13,262 bases of DNA, taken from NCBI GenBank assembly GCA_023441125.1, contig JAEZQV010000459.1, forward strand, positions 1-13,262, read 5' to 3'. The translations under genes and the position numbers were made by a program. Of this stretch, positions 1 to 8,248 are shown piece after piece. How positions within the stretch are numbered: the stretch's first letter is position 1; the number at the start of each line of letters is the position of its first letter. The DNA is from Bacillota bacterium. GTDB lineage: Bacteria; Bacillota_C; Negativicutes; Sporomusales; Sporomusaceae. Below the pieces are notes generated by a model. It saw only the letters and a program-made list of their open reading frames with translations. It had not been told where the DNA came from and did no database searches.

Positions 1-407
1 GGACGGAGGAAATTAAAAATGTACCCTTCGTACCCCGCCTGACGGTGGTCAAAACAGAGGATATCAGCGTTCCGGTGCAATGCCGCCAATGCGAGGATGC
101 GCCGTGTGCCGAGGCCTGCCCGGAAAAGGCCATTGTCCAGCGCGACCAGACAATTTATGTATTAGCCAATAAATGTGTTGGCTGTAAAAACTGTATTATG
201 GCCTGTCCGATCGGTGCCGTATATTTAACAAGAGTGGAAGAAAACCCCTGTCAAAAGACGGCTTATAAATGCGATCTGTGTATTGATGTGCCGGATGGGC
301 CGCAGTGTGTTAAAAAATGTCCGACCAAGGCATTGTCGGTGATATTGCCGGAAAACATTAAAGCAAGTATTAAAGAAAAACGCGCCAGCTCTGTCAGAAA
401 TGCATAA
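1..407 (+). CDS. HycB/HydN-type polyferredoxin, 5'-truncated by window edge
   Basis: This is the C-terminal part of a cytoplasmic electron-transfer protein carrying several [4Fe-4S] clusters, of the HycB/HydN family that serves formate dehydrogenases and hydrogenases. The frame is open to the window edge (first complete codon at base 3). The GTG at 45 is therefore not the start: the upstream residues (...VPFVPRLTVVKTED) fit the family consensus. Visible cysteine motifs are CRQCEDAPCAEACP, CVGCKNCIMACP and a CDLC-x8-C-x3-CP pair, enough for three clusters. A fourth motif expected at the N-terminus would lie outside the window. The gene ends at TAA and converges on fdhA, with a shared hairpin between them, so it belongs to an operon to the left. 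The electron partner cannot be named from this fragment. Family assignment is confident; the specific role is inferred. Confidence 0.88.
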   Translation, partial: TEEIKNVPFVPRLTVVKTEDISVPVQCRQCEDAPCAEACPEKAIVQRDQTIYVLANKCVGCKNCIMACPIGAVYLTRVEENPCQKTAYKCDLCIDVPDGPQCVKKCPTKALSVILPENIKASIKEKRASSVRNA

Positions 408-437
408 CTAATTAATAATTTAGTATTTCAAATCATA

Positions 438-478
438 AAAGAAAGCTGTAACACAACACCTGTGCTACAGCTTTCTTT
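438..478. terminator. Bidirectional rho-independent terminator between ferredoxin gene and fdhA
   Basis: A perfect 13-bp stem (438-450 with 466-478; arms AAAGAAAGCTGTA and TACAGCTTTCTTT) is extended inside by a CAC/GTG pairing after one mismatch. The A-rich left and T-rich right flanks give U-rich 3' ends in both directions. It lies in the 80-bp gap between two convergent genes, so it probably ends both transcripts. Confidence 0.85.
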
Positions 479-487
479 ACAGATTAT

Positions 488-3175
488 TTACTGCGCGGCC
501 GCAAGCTTTTCGACTTTAACGGCACATACTTTATACTCGTAGGTTTTAGTTGTTTTATCGAGGTTGCTGCTGGTGAGTTCATTGGTCGGGGTGGCAAGAT
601 AGTGGAAGGACATCCAGATGACTCCCGGCGGGACACGGTCGGTAATCCAGGCTTTGGTTTGAACTTTGCCGCGGCGGGAAGATACGCTGATAATTTCCTG
701 ATCCCGAATATTAAGGCGTTTGGCGTCAGCAGGGTGCAGCATAGCCTGTTCTTCGGAGCGGAAAGAGGTGAGCGTTTGCGAGTAGCCGGGAGTAGTAATG
801 TTGTAATGATAGAGTATCCGGCCGGTACTCAGCGTGAACGGGTATTCGGTATCCGCCTCTTCGCCCGGCGGCTGATGTTCAATCGGCATGAAGCGGGCAA
901 TACCGCAGGTGAATTTGCCTTTGTCATGCAAATACTGGGTACCGGGATGATTTTTATCCGGAACCGGCCACTGCAGGCCGCTTTCGTCAATACGGTCAAA
1001 GGAAACTCCCGCATAAATCGGACTGAGGGAAGCTATTTCATCCATAATTTCACTGGGATGATTATAGGCCAGCGGGTAGCCCATTTTGTTGGCGAGTTCC
1101 GTTATAATGCGCCAGTCGGCACGGCTGTTGCCAACCGGGTTTATGGCTTGGCGCACCCGTTGGACCCGCCGTTCGGTGTTGGTAAAGGTGCCGTCTTTTT
1201 CGGCAAAGGAGGCTCCCGGTAAAACGACGTCCGCCAACTTGGCGGTTTCGGTCAGGAACAGATTCTGGACGACAAGGAAATCAAGATGTTTGAGGGCTTT
1301 GCGTACATGATTGGCGTCTCCGTCCGTCAGTACCGGATCTTCGCCCATGATATACATGGCCTTCAATTCACCGCTAATAGCCTTGTCAAACATGTCAGGG
1401 ATCATAAGTCCCACTTTGCCTGACAGTTTTACGCCCCAGGCCTGTTCAAATTTATCTTGAACCATCGGGAAATCGACTTTTTGGTAGCCCGGATACACAT
1501 TGGGCAAGGCCCCCATATCGCAGGCTCCCTGCACGTTGTTTTGCCCGCGCATCGGATTCAGACCGGCATTGGGTTTGCCGATATTACCCGTCATTAAAGT
1601 AAGATTGGCTAAACTCATAACATTATCTGTACCGCATACATGTTCGGTTATTCCCAACGTGTAAAAAATCTGAGCCCGTTCAGCAGTACCGTAAATTTTT
1701 GCTGCCTCGTGCAGCAGGTGCTGTGGTACGCCGGTAATGTTTTCGACATAGTCAGGAGTATATTTTTCCACAACTTCGGCAACTTGTTCAAAGCCGCTGG
1801 TGCATTCAGCAATAAAGCTTTGGTCATGCCAGCCGGACTTGAGAATGATATGCATAAGACCGTTAATCAAGGCAATGTCGGTACCCGGCTTCAGGCGCAG
1901 CCACACATGGGCTTTGCCGGCCAGTTCGGTTTTCCGCGGATCGGCCACCACAAGTTTGGCACCATTACGGAGAGCCTGGCGCATTTTTGCCCCGATAACC
2001 GGGTGCGCTTCCGTCGGGTTAGCCCCAATAACAAACAGAACCTTACTGTGAGGAATTTCGTTAATGGAATTGGTCATTGCTCCGGAACCGAATGAAGTAG
2101 CCAGACCGGCTACAGTGGGAGCGTGTCAGGTACGGGCGCAGTGATCGATATTGTTGGTGCCAATCACTGCGCGCATAAATTTTTGCATCAGATAGTTATC
2201 TTCGTTAACGCAACGGGCTGAACTAAGGGCGGCAAAAGCATCACTGCCGTAAGCCGACTTTATTGCGCCAAATTTGCCGGCAATTAAATCCAGCGCTTCA
2301 TCCCAGCTAGCTTCCACAAATTTGCCGTCTTTTTTTATCAGCGGGGTAGTAAGCCGTTCCGGGCTGTGAATATAGTCAATGCCAAAGCGGCCTTTGACGC
2401 AAGTGAGACGGCCATTCACCGGACTGGTTAAATTAGAGGTAACGCCAATTACGGTGTCGTCCTTGACATTCAGGTCAAAATTACAGCCTACACCGCAGAA
2501 GGGGCAGGTTGTCTTGACTTTTTTATCAGGCCGGCCGGCCTGCTGCATCGGTTTTTCGGTTAAGGCGCCGACCGGGCAGGCCGATACGCAGGTTCCGCAG
2601 AACAGGCAACTGGATGAATCCGCCATTGCTTCATCAAAAGCCGGTGCGACCTTGGTATCAAAGCCGCGGTTTGTCCATTCGAGCGTGTCGCAGCATTGAA
2701 TTTCGCGGCAAACCCGGACACAACGCCCGCATAAGATGCATTTGTTGTTGTCGCGGATAATGAACGGATTGCTGTCGTCGATGGCGTATTTGCGCTGCGC
2801 GCCCTGGAACCGGATCTCACGCACGCCAAGCGTGCTGGCCAGCGATTGCAATTCGCAATCGAGGTTACGCTGACAGGAAAGGCAATCCTGCGGATGATTG
2901 GCCAGCAAGAGTTCGACCACACTTTTACGGGCTTCGCGGATGACCGCCGAGTTAGTGCGGACCACCAAGCCGTCCGTTGCCGGATACGTACAAGCGGTAA
3001 CCAAGCCTCTGGCGCCTTCCACTTCCACAACGCAGACCCGGCAGGCGCCTTCGGGGGTTAGATCTGCAAGATGACATAAAGTAGGAATACTTATGCCTGC
3101 GGCGCGGGCTGCTGCCAGAACCGTACTTCCTTCAGAGGCCTCAATGATTTGCCCGTCAATGGTTAGTCTGATCAT
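488..3175 (-). CDS. fdhA: Selenocysteine-containing formate dehydrogenase, catalytic subunit with NuoG-like N-terminal Fe-S domains
   Basis: This enzyme catalyses reversible formate/CO2 interconversion with a bis-MGD Mo or W cofactor. It is one 895-residue protein if the UGA at 2126-2128 is read as selenocysteine (residue 350). The context RT-U-HAPTVAGL matches the Sec-His active site of E. coli FdhF. Domains in order: [2Fe-2S] (C34, C45, C48, C62); a His-ligated [4Fe-4S] (H94, C98, C101, C107); two ferredoxin-like clusters (C146/149/152/156 and C190/193/196/200); the molybdopterin-oxidoreductase [4Fe-4S] (C224, C227, C231, C259); the catalytic domain, with a conserved NPMRGQNNVQG stretch carrying the probable active-site Arg; and a C-terminal MGD-binding domain (from about YPFTLSTGRIL). 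The N-terminal architecture is like Moorella-type FdhA and allows electron exchange with a diaphorase or ferredoxin. The ATG is preceded by AAGGAGT at a rather long 13-nt spacing. It lies 219 bp after fdhC on the same strand, probably cotranscribed. Confidence 0.95.
2097..2128 (-). promoter_or_regulatory. Selenocysteine UGA codon (2126-2128) with bSECIS hairpin (2097-2113)
   Basis: Read on the minus strand, the UGA is followed 12 nt later by a perfect hairpin: stem GTAGCC, loop GGTCT, stem GGCTAC. The loop GGUCU resembles the GGUC apical loop of the E. coli fdhF SECIS that SelB binds, and the spacing from the UGA is in the working range. The hairpin is coding sequence (VAGLAT), as is usual for bacterial SECIS elements. 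Confidence 0.9.
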
Positions 3176-3394
3176 TTTCTGGATTCACACTCCTTATAGT
3201 AGTATGATAGTGTTGTTGTTGAGACTTTTGTGGGTTCTGAATAATTACGAAATTTCCACTAGCAAAATATTGTGATTTCTTACTGCAGTCGTAACCGTAC
3301 TGGTTGCTGCCCGGCTGGTTGGAATTGCGCTGACTGGCAGTCTGGCTGAGTTTAATTCTGTTCTTTCGGCGCATTGATTTTTCTCAGGCCAGAG
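3176..3394 (-). other. fdhC-fdhA intergenic spacer (219 bp)
   Basis: The only clear element is the fdhA ribosome site (AAGGAGT at 3189-3195). Small GC-rich dyads occur around 3328-3345, but there is no stem with a U-tract, so I see no convincing terminator. No convincing promoter was found either. A 72-codon frame that crosses it (3156-3374) has a Gln/Asn/Ser-rich, low-complexity translation and is not supported as a gene. Confidence 0.5.
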
Positions 3395-4261
3395 TTATTT
3401 GCCGCTGACAGCGTTTTGTTGCGCTGCCGTAGTTTTAGCGGCAGTGGCATTGCGTAAATAGCAGAACCAGTAGTAAGAGCCTACAAACAATGCTCCACCA
3501 ACAATATTACCGAGGGTAACAGGCAGCAAGTTGCCGACAATCACTGCTTCAAGATTTAAAGCATCCAGTTTTGCTCCCAAATGGCTGGCTTCAGCCAGCG
3601 CAGGTACTGATTTGGCAAGTAACCCGGCAGACAGATAATACATATTCGCGATACTATGCTCAAAGTTGCTGGTGACAAACAGCATAATAGGAAAGAAAAT
3701 GCCCCATACCTTGCCGACAATGTCTTTGGCTGAATAAGCCATCCAAACCGCCAGGCATACCAGCCAGTTACACATAATACCCCGGATAAAAGCTTCATAA
3801 AATGTCAGGCTGACCTTACCCAGCGCGATTTTAATAACGTAGGCGCCATGGAGGGAATTATTTAGCGACCACAAATTCGACGCATACATAAAATAAGCGA
3901 TAAGCAGTGAGCCGACGAGATTACCACAGTATACCCAGAACCAGTTTTGCAGCATTGCTGCCACGCTGACGCGTTTTTCCAAAACACCAATGGTAATTAA
4001 TACGTTGCCGGTGAACAGTTCAGCGCCGCAGATGATTACCATCATCAGTCCGGTGGCAAAGATAGCGCCGCTCAAGACACGGCCTAAACCAACGAGGGGA
4101 ATGTCGTGCGTAGCCAATGTGGACCCTTCTGCGCCGAAAGCAATATAAGCACCAGCCAGCACTCCCAATAACAGCATCTTGGTGATATCCATGCTGGATT
4201 TTACACAGCCGATATCTAACGTGTTTTGGGTAATCTCCTTAGGGGTACAATAATTACTCAT
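3395..4261 (-). CDS. fdhC: Formate/nitrite transporter (FNT) family formate channel
   Basis: This is a pentameric inner-membrane channel for formate (possibly with H+ symport), 288 residues, the usual FNT length. Sequence marks of the family: GAELFTGN (79-86), an RGIMCNWLVCLAVWM helix (160-174), the pore histidine in the SNFEHSIANM motif (H202, equivalent to FocA H209), a conserved lysine in ALGKVSLTFYEAF (K149, aligning with FocA K156), and GNIVGG (251-256). Six hydrophobic helices are evident, with a short charged C-terminal tail. The start ATG has a strong AAGGAGGAG site about 6 nt upstream. It is the first gene of the fdhC-fdhA unit, so formate rather than nitrite is the likely substrate. 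Direction of transport (uptake or export) cannot be told from sequence. Confidence 0.92.
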   Translation of the reverse strand: MSNYCTPKEITQNTLDIGCVKSSMDITKMLLLGVLAGAYIAFGAEGSTLATHDIPLVGLGRVLSGAIFATGLMMVIICGAELFTGNVLITIGVLEKRVSVAAMLQNWFWVYCGNLVGSLLIAYFMYASNLWSLNNSLHGAYVIKIALGKVSLTFYEAFIRGIMCNWLVCLAVWMAYSAKDIVGKVWGIFFPIMLFVTSNFEHSIANMYYLSAGLLAKSVPALAEASHLGAKLDALNLEAVIVGNLLPVTLGNIVGGALFVGSYYWFCYLRNATAAKTTAAQQNAVSGK

Positions 4262-4323
4262 TGTCTCTCCTCCTTAACAAATTCGACGTAGCCTTACCGT
4301 TACCCTCCTTTTTTCAATGCTTA

Positions 4324-4341
4324 CCAGGCGAATAAGCCTGG
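4324..4341 (-). repeat. Short inverted repeat in the fdhC leader
   Basis: CCAGGC-GAATAA-GCCTGG forms a perfect 6-bp stem with a 6-nt loop, in the putative 5' leader of fdhC. A second pairing (CCTGC at 4345-4349 with GCAGG at 4370-4374) lies just upstream in the direction of fdhC transcription. There is no U-tract on either side, so it is not a normal terminator. It may be a leader structure; its function is unknown. Confidence 0.45.
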
Positions 4342-4386
4342 CAGCCTGCTAAATATATTGTAAAAAACGGCAGGTATAATCGCTAA

Positions 4387-4416
4387 CGCATTATTCTGAA
4401 TGGCAAGAATATTGCG
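4387..4416. promoter_or_regulatory. 30-bp imperfect dyad in the fdhC/mobA divergent region, candidate operator
   Basis: CGCATTATTCT-N8-AGAATATTGCG pairs at 10 of 11 positions (one T/T mismatch). It lies between the divergent fdhC and mobA genes, where a regulator of both would be expected. The CG...TAT / ATA...CG outline is loosely like ModE half-sites, but the match is weak and I do not assign a regulator. Confidence 0.45.
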
Positions 4417-4535
4417 CCGAAATGCGCGCGGGTGGATTAGGCAGGCAGAGACTGAAGATGTGAATTGGCGCGCGGGGGAGTATTTAATAGCGCTGCCATT
4501 GGTATATTGAGCAAGGTGTGTGAATTGACAGAATC

Positions 4536-4564
4536 TTGACGTAATTGCTGGCGTGGAGTATAAT
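4536..4564 (+). promoter_or_regulatory. Sigma-A/sigma-70 promoter of mobA
   Basis: TTGACG (4536-4541), a 17-bp spacer and a consensus TATAAT (4559-4564) lie about 40 bp upstream of the mobA start. This is a near-ideal vegetative promoter. The rest of the 344-bp fdhC/mobA gap holds the two dyads listed separately and a GCGCGCGGG word repeated at about 4423 and 4467. Confidence 0.85.
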
Positions 4565-4605
4565 TAATCCTAATGTCTACTTCATGAGGATGGAGCCTGG
4601 TTGGA

Positions 4606-5250
4606 TTGCAGGAATGTAAAGAGAATCCCGGCTGGCAAACCCGTATTACTCCCTGTATTCTGGCGGGCGGAAAAAGCCGGCGTATGGGAAGAAACAAGGC
4701 TTTTGTACAGTTGGGTGAGCAAGCGTTAATCGAAATTATCGTGGAAAAGGTAACCGGAATTTTTACTGCCAAACCGGTTATTATTACCAATCAGCCGGAA
4801 GATTACGCTTATTTAGGTTGTGCTATGATCGGGGATATTATTAAAGATAAAGGTCCGCTGGGGGGAATCCACGCTGGCTTAATGAGTGCGCCCACGCCTT
4901 ACATATTTGTCTTTACCTGTGATATGCCGTTTGTTGACGATACATTTGTCCGTTATATGCTGAACCGCTTAAGCCAGGAAGATATTCTGATTCCCCGCCA
5001 TGAAGAATGTGTAGAGCCTTTGCATGCCATCTATTCCAAGCGCTGCCTGCCGGCCATTGAGGCGCGGCTTTATGCCGACCAGCGCCAGGTGCAATCGTTC
5101 TTTACAGCTGTAAACGTTACTTATATCAGTCAGGCGGAAATGCAGGCGCTGAAGCTGGCTGAACAATATTTCCTAAATGTAAATACGGTGGACGATCTGG
5201 CTAAGGCGGAAGGCTATTTGTTAAGGCACGGCCGCAGCCGCAAATCTTGA
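4606..5250 (+). CDS. mobA: Molybdenum cofactor guanylyltransferase MobA
   Basis: This cytoplasmic nucleotidyltransferase transfers GMP from GTP to Mo-molybdopterin to make the MGD cofactor required by DMSO-reductase-family enzymes such as the neighbouring FdhA. Family marks: the GTP-binding signature ILAGGKSRRMGRNK (18-31), GPLGGIHAGL (83-92), the metal-binding CDMPF (105-109; D106), VEPLHAIY (136-143) and NVNTVDDL near the C-terminus. The length of 214 aa is slightly above normal because about 15 residues precede the signature. No ATG is available in frame before the motif and a stop lies at 4585. TTG at 4606, 10 nt after a GGAG, is the best start. It sits between fdh genes and valS but is transcribed from its own promoter. 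Its TGA stop lies inside the -35 box of the valS promoter. Confidence 0.93.
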   Translation: MQECKENPGWQTRITPCILAGGKSRRMGRNKAFVQLGEQALIEIIVEKVTGIFTAKPVIITNQPEDYAYLGCAMIGDIIKDKGPLGGIHAGLMSAPTPYIFVFTCDMPFVDDTFVRYMLNRLSQEDILIPRHEECVEPLHAIYSKRCLPAIEARLYADQRQVQSFFTAVNVTYISQAEMQALKLAEQYFLNVNTVDDLAKAEGYLLRHGRSRKS

Positions 5251-5275
5251 CATAACCTTTGGCGCTAGGTATAAT
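5247..5275 (+). promoter_or_regulatory. Consensus promoter of the valS-folC operon, overlapping the mobA stop codon
   Basis: TTGACA (5247-5252), a 17-bp spacer and TATAAT (5270-5275) match the sigma-70/A consensus at all 12 hexamer positions. The mobA stop codon TGA (5248-5250) lies within the -35 hexamer. Transcription would begin near 5282 and yield the T-box leader. Confidence 0.9.
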
Positions 5276-5280
5276 GAAGC

Positions 5281-5540
5281 CACCAATTATATACGATAAC
5301 GGCGAAGATTGGAAAAGTACGCTGGCGTATCTGTGCAGAGAGGGAGTCCAAGGCTGGAAGGCTTCTCAGAGCGTATGCGGAAGGTCATCCAGGAGCCGCC
5401 CCGCTGAATCTTAAGTAGGTGTGGCCGGATTTGCCTCCGTTACGGCAGTATGAGTGTCTGGCCTGCTTAGGCCGGAAATCAAGGTGGTACCGCGGAAGTT
5501 AAGCCCTTTCGTCCTTATGTGGACGAAAGGGCTTTATATT
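5281..5540 (+). promoter_or_regulatory. T-box leader sensing uncharged tRNA-Val, upstream of valS
   Basis: This leader senses valyl-tRNA charging and controls read-through into valS and folC. The T-box proper, AAGGTGGTACCGCG, is at 5481-5494; its UGGU pairs with an ACCA tRNA 3' end. Stem I can be traced from GGCG (5301-5304) to CGCC (5397-5400), with an inner TACGC/GCGTA helix (5318-5322 with 5371-5375). A GUC valine codon at 5384-5386 in the GGAAGGTCATCC segment is the likely specifier. A small GGCC hairpin precedes the T-box. AAGG of the T-box can pair with CCTT at 5513-5516 to form the antiterminator, which competes with the terminator at 5501-5534. Confidence 0.93.
5501..5540 (+). terminator. 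T-box-controlled terminator before valS
   Basis: A 14-bp perfect stem (5501-5514 with 5521-5534), AAGCCCTTTCGTCC over loop TTATGT, is followed by a moderately U-rich tail (TTATATTCTATT). Its 5' arm contains the bases needed for the antiterminator, so the two folds exclude each other. Confidence 0.92.
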
Positions 5541-5565
5541 CTATTGAGTATAATGAGGAGGAGCT

Positions 5566-8226
5566 ATGGAACAAGAGCAGACCAGCAACATTTCAACAGT
5601 ATATGACCCGCAGGCGGTTGAAGCCAAATGGTATAAATTCTGGGAGGACAACAATCTTTTTCATGCCAGGGTCGAGCAGGCTAAACAGCCGTTTAGCATT
5701 GTCATTCCGCCGCCGAATGTTACCGGGCAGTTGCACATGGGGCATGCCCTTGACAATACCTTGCAGGACATTCTTATCCGGTTTAAACGCTTACAAGGCT
5801 ATGACACCCTCTGGATGCCCGGGACCGACCACGCCGGCATAGCTACACAAATTAAAGTGGAAGAAGTATTGGCGCAGGAAGGCAAGACCCGCTATGATCT
5901 TGGCCGTGAGACGTTTATCGACAGGGTATGGGACTGGAAGGCTCAATATGGCGGCCGGATTATCAACCAGTTGAAGCGTCTGGGCGCTTCCTGCGATTGG
6001 CAGCGGGAGCGGTTTACTATGGACGACGGCTGCTCGCAGGCAGTGAGGGAAGTATTCGTCAGTTTGTATGAGCAAGGACTTATTTATCAGGGCAAGCGTA
6101 TTACCAACTGGTGTCCGCGCTGCAATACGGCGCTTAGCGACATTGAGGTGGAACATGAAGAGAAACCCGGCAATTTGTTTCATGTCCGGTACCCGGTTGA
6201 AGGGACCGAGGATGAATATGTTACGGTTGCCACTACCCGGCCGGAAACGATCCTGGGTGACAGCGGCGTGGCTGTGCATCCGGAGGATGCCCGCTACAAG
6301 CATCTGCTTGGCAAATACCTGATTCTGCCGTTAGTGGGGCGGCGTTTGCCGATTGTGGCCGATGAATATGTTGATCCGTCGTTTGGAACCGGGGCTGTTA
6401 AAGTAACGCCGGCTCATGACCCCAACGACTTTGAAATGGGTTTGCGTCATAAGCTTGCTCAGCTTGTTATTATGAATCCCGATGGGACTATGGCGGCCGA
6501 TACCGGCAAATACGCCGGCCTGGATCGCTATGAATGCCGCAAAGTTCTGGTTGGTGACCTCAAAGAGCAAGGCTATCTTGTTAAAATTGACGAACATAAT
6601 CATGCTGTGGGGCATTGCCAGCGCTGCAGCACCACGGTTGAGCCCCTGGTGTCCAAACAGTGGTTTGTCAAAATGGAACCGTTAGCCAAACCGGCTATTG
6701 CAGCGGTTGCCGCCGGCCGTATTCAATTTGTGCCGGAACGCTTCACCAAGATTTACACGAATTGGCTGGATAATATCCGGGACTGGTGCATCTCCCGGCA
6801 AATCTGGTGGGGTCACCGTATTCCGGCCTGGTATTGCCAGTGCGGCGAAGTTACCGTATCACGCGCCGATATCACGGTTTGTCCTAAATGCGGCGGCCCG
6901 GTGGAACAGGATCCGGATGTTCTCGATACTTGGTTTAGTTCCGGACTCTGGCCATTTTCAACCATGGGCTGGCCGGAGGAAACAGCCGAGTTAAAACAGT
7001 ATTATCCCACCAGTGTGCTGGTAACCGGCTATGATATTATTTTCTTCTGGGTGGCCCGGATGATTATGATGGGTTTGAAGTTCCAGGAAGAAATCCCTTT
7101 CCGGCATGTGTTTATTCATGGTTTGGTGCGGGACAGCCAAGGTCGGAAAATGAGCAAGTCCCTGGGCAATGGTATCGATCCTCTGGAAGTTATCGAAAAG
7201 TATGGGGCCGATACACTGCGGTTCATGCTGGTGACCGGTAACACGCCGGGGAATGATATGCGGTTTTACTGGGAAAGAGTAGAATCCAGCCGGAATTTTG
7301 CCAACAAGATTTGGAATGCATCCCGGTTTGTGCTGATGAATCTGGAGGGTTTCGCAGCCGGGTTTGTGCCGGATAGCAAAGCGTTTACCCTTGCTGACCG
7401 CTGGATTTTGAGCCGCTATAATCAGACGGTGGCCGATGTTACCCGCAACCTGGAACGGTTTGAGCTGGGAGAAGCGGCCCGGATGGTGTATGAATTCATC
7501 TGGGATGAGTTTTGTGACTGGTATATTGAACTGGCCAAGGGACGTCTTTACAATAAGGATGATCATGCCAGCCGCAAGGTAGCGCAGTATGTCCTGCAGC
7601 ATGTCTTAAGCAACACGCTGAAATTGCTGCATCCCTTCATGCCGTTTATTACCGAAGCTATCTGGCAGAGTCTGCCGCACCAGGGACTAAGCATTATGAC
7701 CGCCGGTTGGCCTGAAGAGGATGATAGCTTATCCAGCCCCCAGGATGAGCAGCTTATGAGTGTTATTATGGAAGTTATCAAAGCGGTGCGCAATATGCGG
7801 GCTGAGGTCAATGTACCGCCAGGCAGGAAGAGTGAAGTCATGTTGAAGATTGCCGTTGCCGAACTGAAAGAGCAGCTGGAGGCCAATTGCAGTTATATAA
7901 GAACGTTGGCGGCGGCTGAACCGGTGACCATACTTGACAGTACGGCAGCTACCCCTGAGAACGCAATGACCGCGGTCGCCAGCGGTGTGGAAATATACTT
8001 GCCGCTCAAAGGGCTGATTGATGTGGAAAAAGAGACCGCCCGCCTGAATAAAGAACTGGACACTCTGGACAAAGAACTGGCCCGGATTGACGGCAAACTG
8101 AATAATCCGGGTTTTACCGCTAAAGCGCCTGCTGAAGTTATTGCCAAGGAACAGGCCAAACAAGCCGAATACTGCGAGAAGCAGACCGCCATAAAAGAGC
8201 GGCTGGCATATTTAGCAAACTTATAA
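5566..8226 (+). CDS. valS: Valyl-tRNA synthetase
   Basis: This class I aminoacyl-tRNA synthetase charges tRNA-Val in the cytoplasm and edits misactivated threonine. It is full length at 886 aa. The Rossmann catalytic core carries the HIGH-type motif [13 protein letters not shown] (48-60) and the KMSKS loop (528-532). The inserted CP1 editing domain (about 190-350) includes the [10 protein letters not shown] motif. Zn-type CxxC pairs occur ([23 protein letters not shown]...CPKCGG). A tRNA anticodon-binding domain follows (from about [11 protein letters not shown]). The C-terminal ValRS coiled-coil arm is rich in Glu/Lys/Leu (about 825-886, [17 protein letters not shown]...). The start ATG has GAGGAGGAG immediately upstream. 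Expression is governed by the T-box leader. The gene is followed after 22 nt by folC, in the same transcript. Confidence 0.98.
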   Translation: MEQEQTSNISTVYDPQAVEAKWYKFWEDNNLFHARVEQAKQPFSIVIPPPNVTGQLHMGHALDNTLQDILIRFKRLQGYDTLWMPGTDHAGIATQIKVEEVLAQEGKTRYDLGRETFIDRVWDWKAQYGGRIINQLKRLGASCDWQRERFTMDDGCSQAVREVFVSLYEQGLIYQGKRITNWCPRCNTALSDIEVEHEEKPGNLFHVRYPVEGTEDEYVTVATTRPETILGDSGVAVHPEDARYKHLLGKYLILPLVGRRLPIVADEYVDPSFGTGAVKVTPAHDPNDFEMGLRHKLAQLVIMNPDGTMAADTGKYAGLDRYECRKVLVGDLKEQGYLVKIDEHNHAVGHCQRCSTTVEPLVSKQWFVKMEPLAKPAIAAVAAGRIQFVPERFTKIYTNWLDNIRDWCISRQIWWGHRIPAWYCQCGEVTVSRADITVCPKCGGPVEQDPDVLDTWFSSGLWPFSTMGWPEETAELKQYYPTSVLVTGYDIIFFWVARMIMMGLKFQEEIPFRHVFIHGLVRDSQGRKMSKSLGNGIDPLEVIEKYGADTLRFMLVTGNTPGNDMRFYWERVESSRNFANKIWNASRFVLMNLEGFAAGFVPDSKAFTLADRWILSRYNQTVADVTRNLERFELGEAARMVYEFIWDEFCDWYIELAKGRLYNKDDHASRKVAQYVLQHVLSNTLKLLHPFMPFITEAIWQSLPHQGLSIMTAGWPEEDDSLSSPQDEQLMSVIMEVIKAVRNMRAEVNVPPGRKSEVMLKIAVAELKEQLEANCSYIRTLAAAEPVTILDSTAATPENAMTAVASGVEIYLPLKGLIDVEKETARLNKELDTLDKELARIDGKLNNPGFTAKAPAEVIAKEQAKQAEYCEKQTAIKERLAYLANL

Positions 8227-8248
8227 TAAAAAAACGGAGGTGCAGTAT

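Noticed and set aside
45..407. Ferredoxin starting at GTG 45
   Set aside because: The frame is open to the window edge and the residues before 45 match the family, so the gene is truncated by the window.
602..1222. 206-codon ORF on + strand
   Set aside because: It lies fully antisense to the conserved fdhA coding sequence, its product has no recognisable domain, and no good ribosome site was seen.
1640..2095. 151-codon ORF on + strand
   Set aside because: Antisense shadow of fdhA, covering the conserved region after the Sec codon.
2077..2128. Frameshift or nonsense mutation making fdhA a pseudogene
   Set aside because: Both halves are in the same frame, the bridge is conserved active-site sequence, and the stop is UGA with a well-formed SECIS hairpin at the right distance.
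3156..3374. 72-codon ORF on - strand between fdhC and fdhA
   Set aside because: Low-complexity Gln/Asn/Ser-rich translation, no recognisable family, and it runs into the fdhA start in another frame.
4437..4790. 117-codon ORF on - strand
   Set aside because: It overlaps the mobA promoter and the GTP-binding motif coding region, and its translation has no recognisable features.
6991..7602. 203-codon ORF on - strand
   Set aside because: Antisense to valS including the KMSKS region; a GC-bias shadow ORF.
8240..8248. folC start at GTG 8240
   Set aside because: That GTG is part of the GGAGGTG ribosome site; ATG 8249 is correctly spaced from it.
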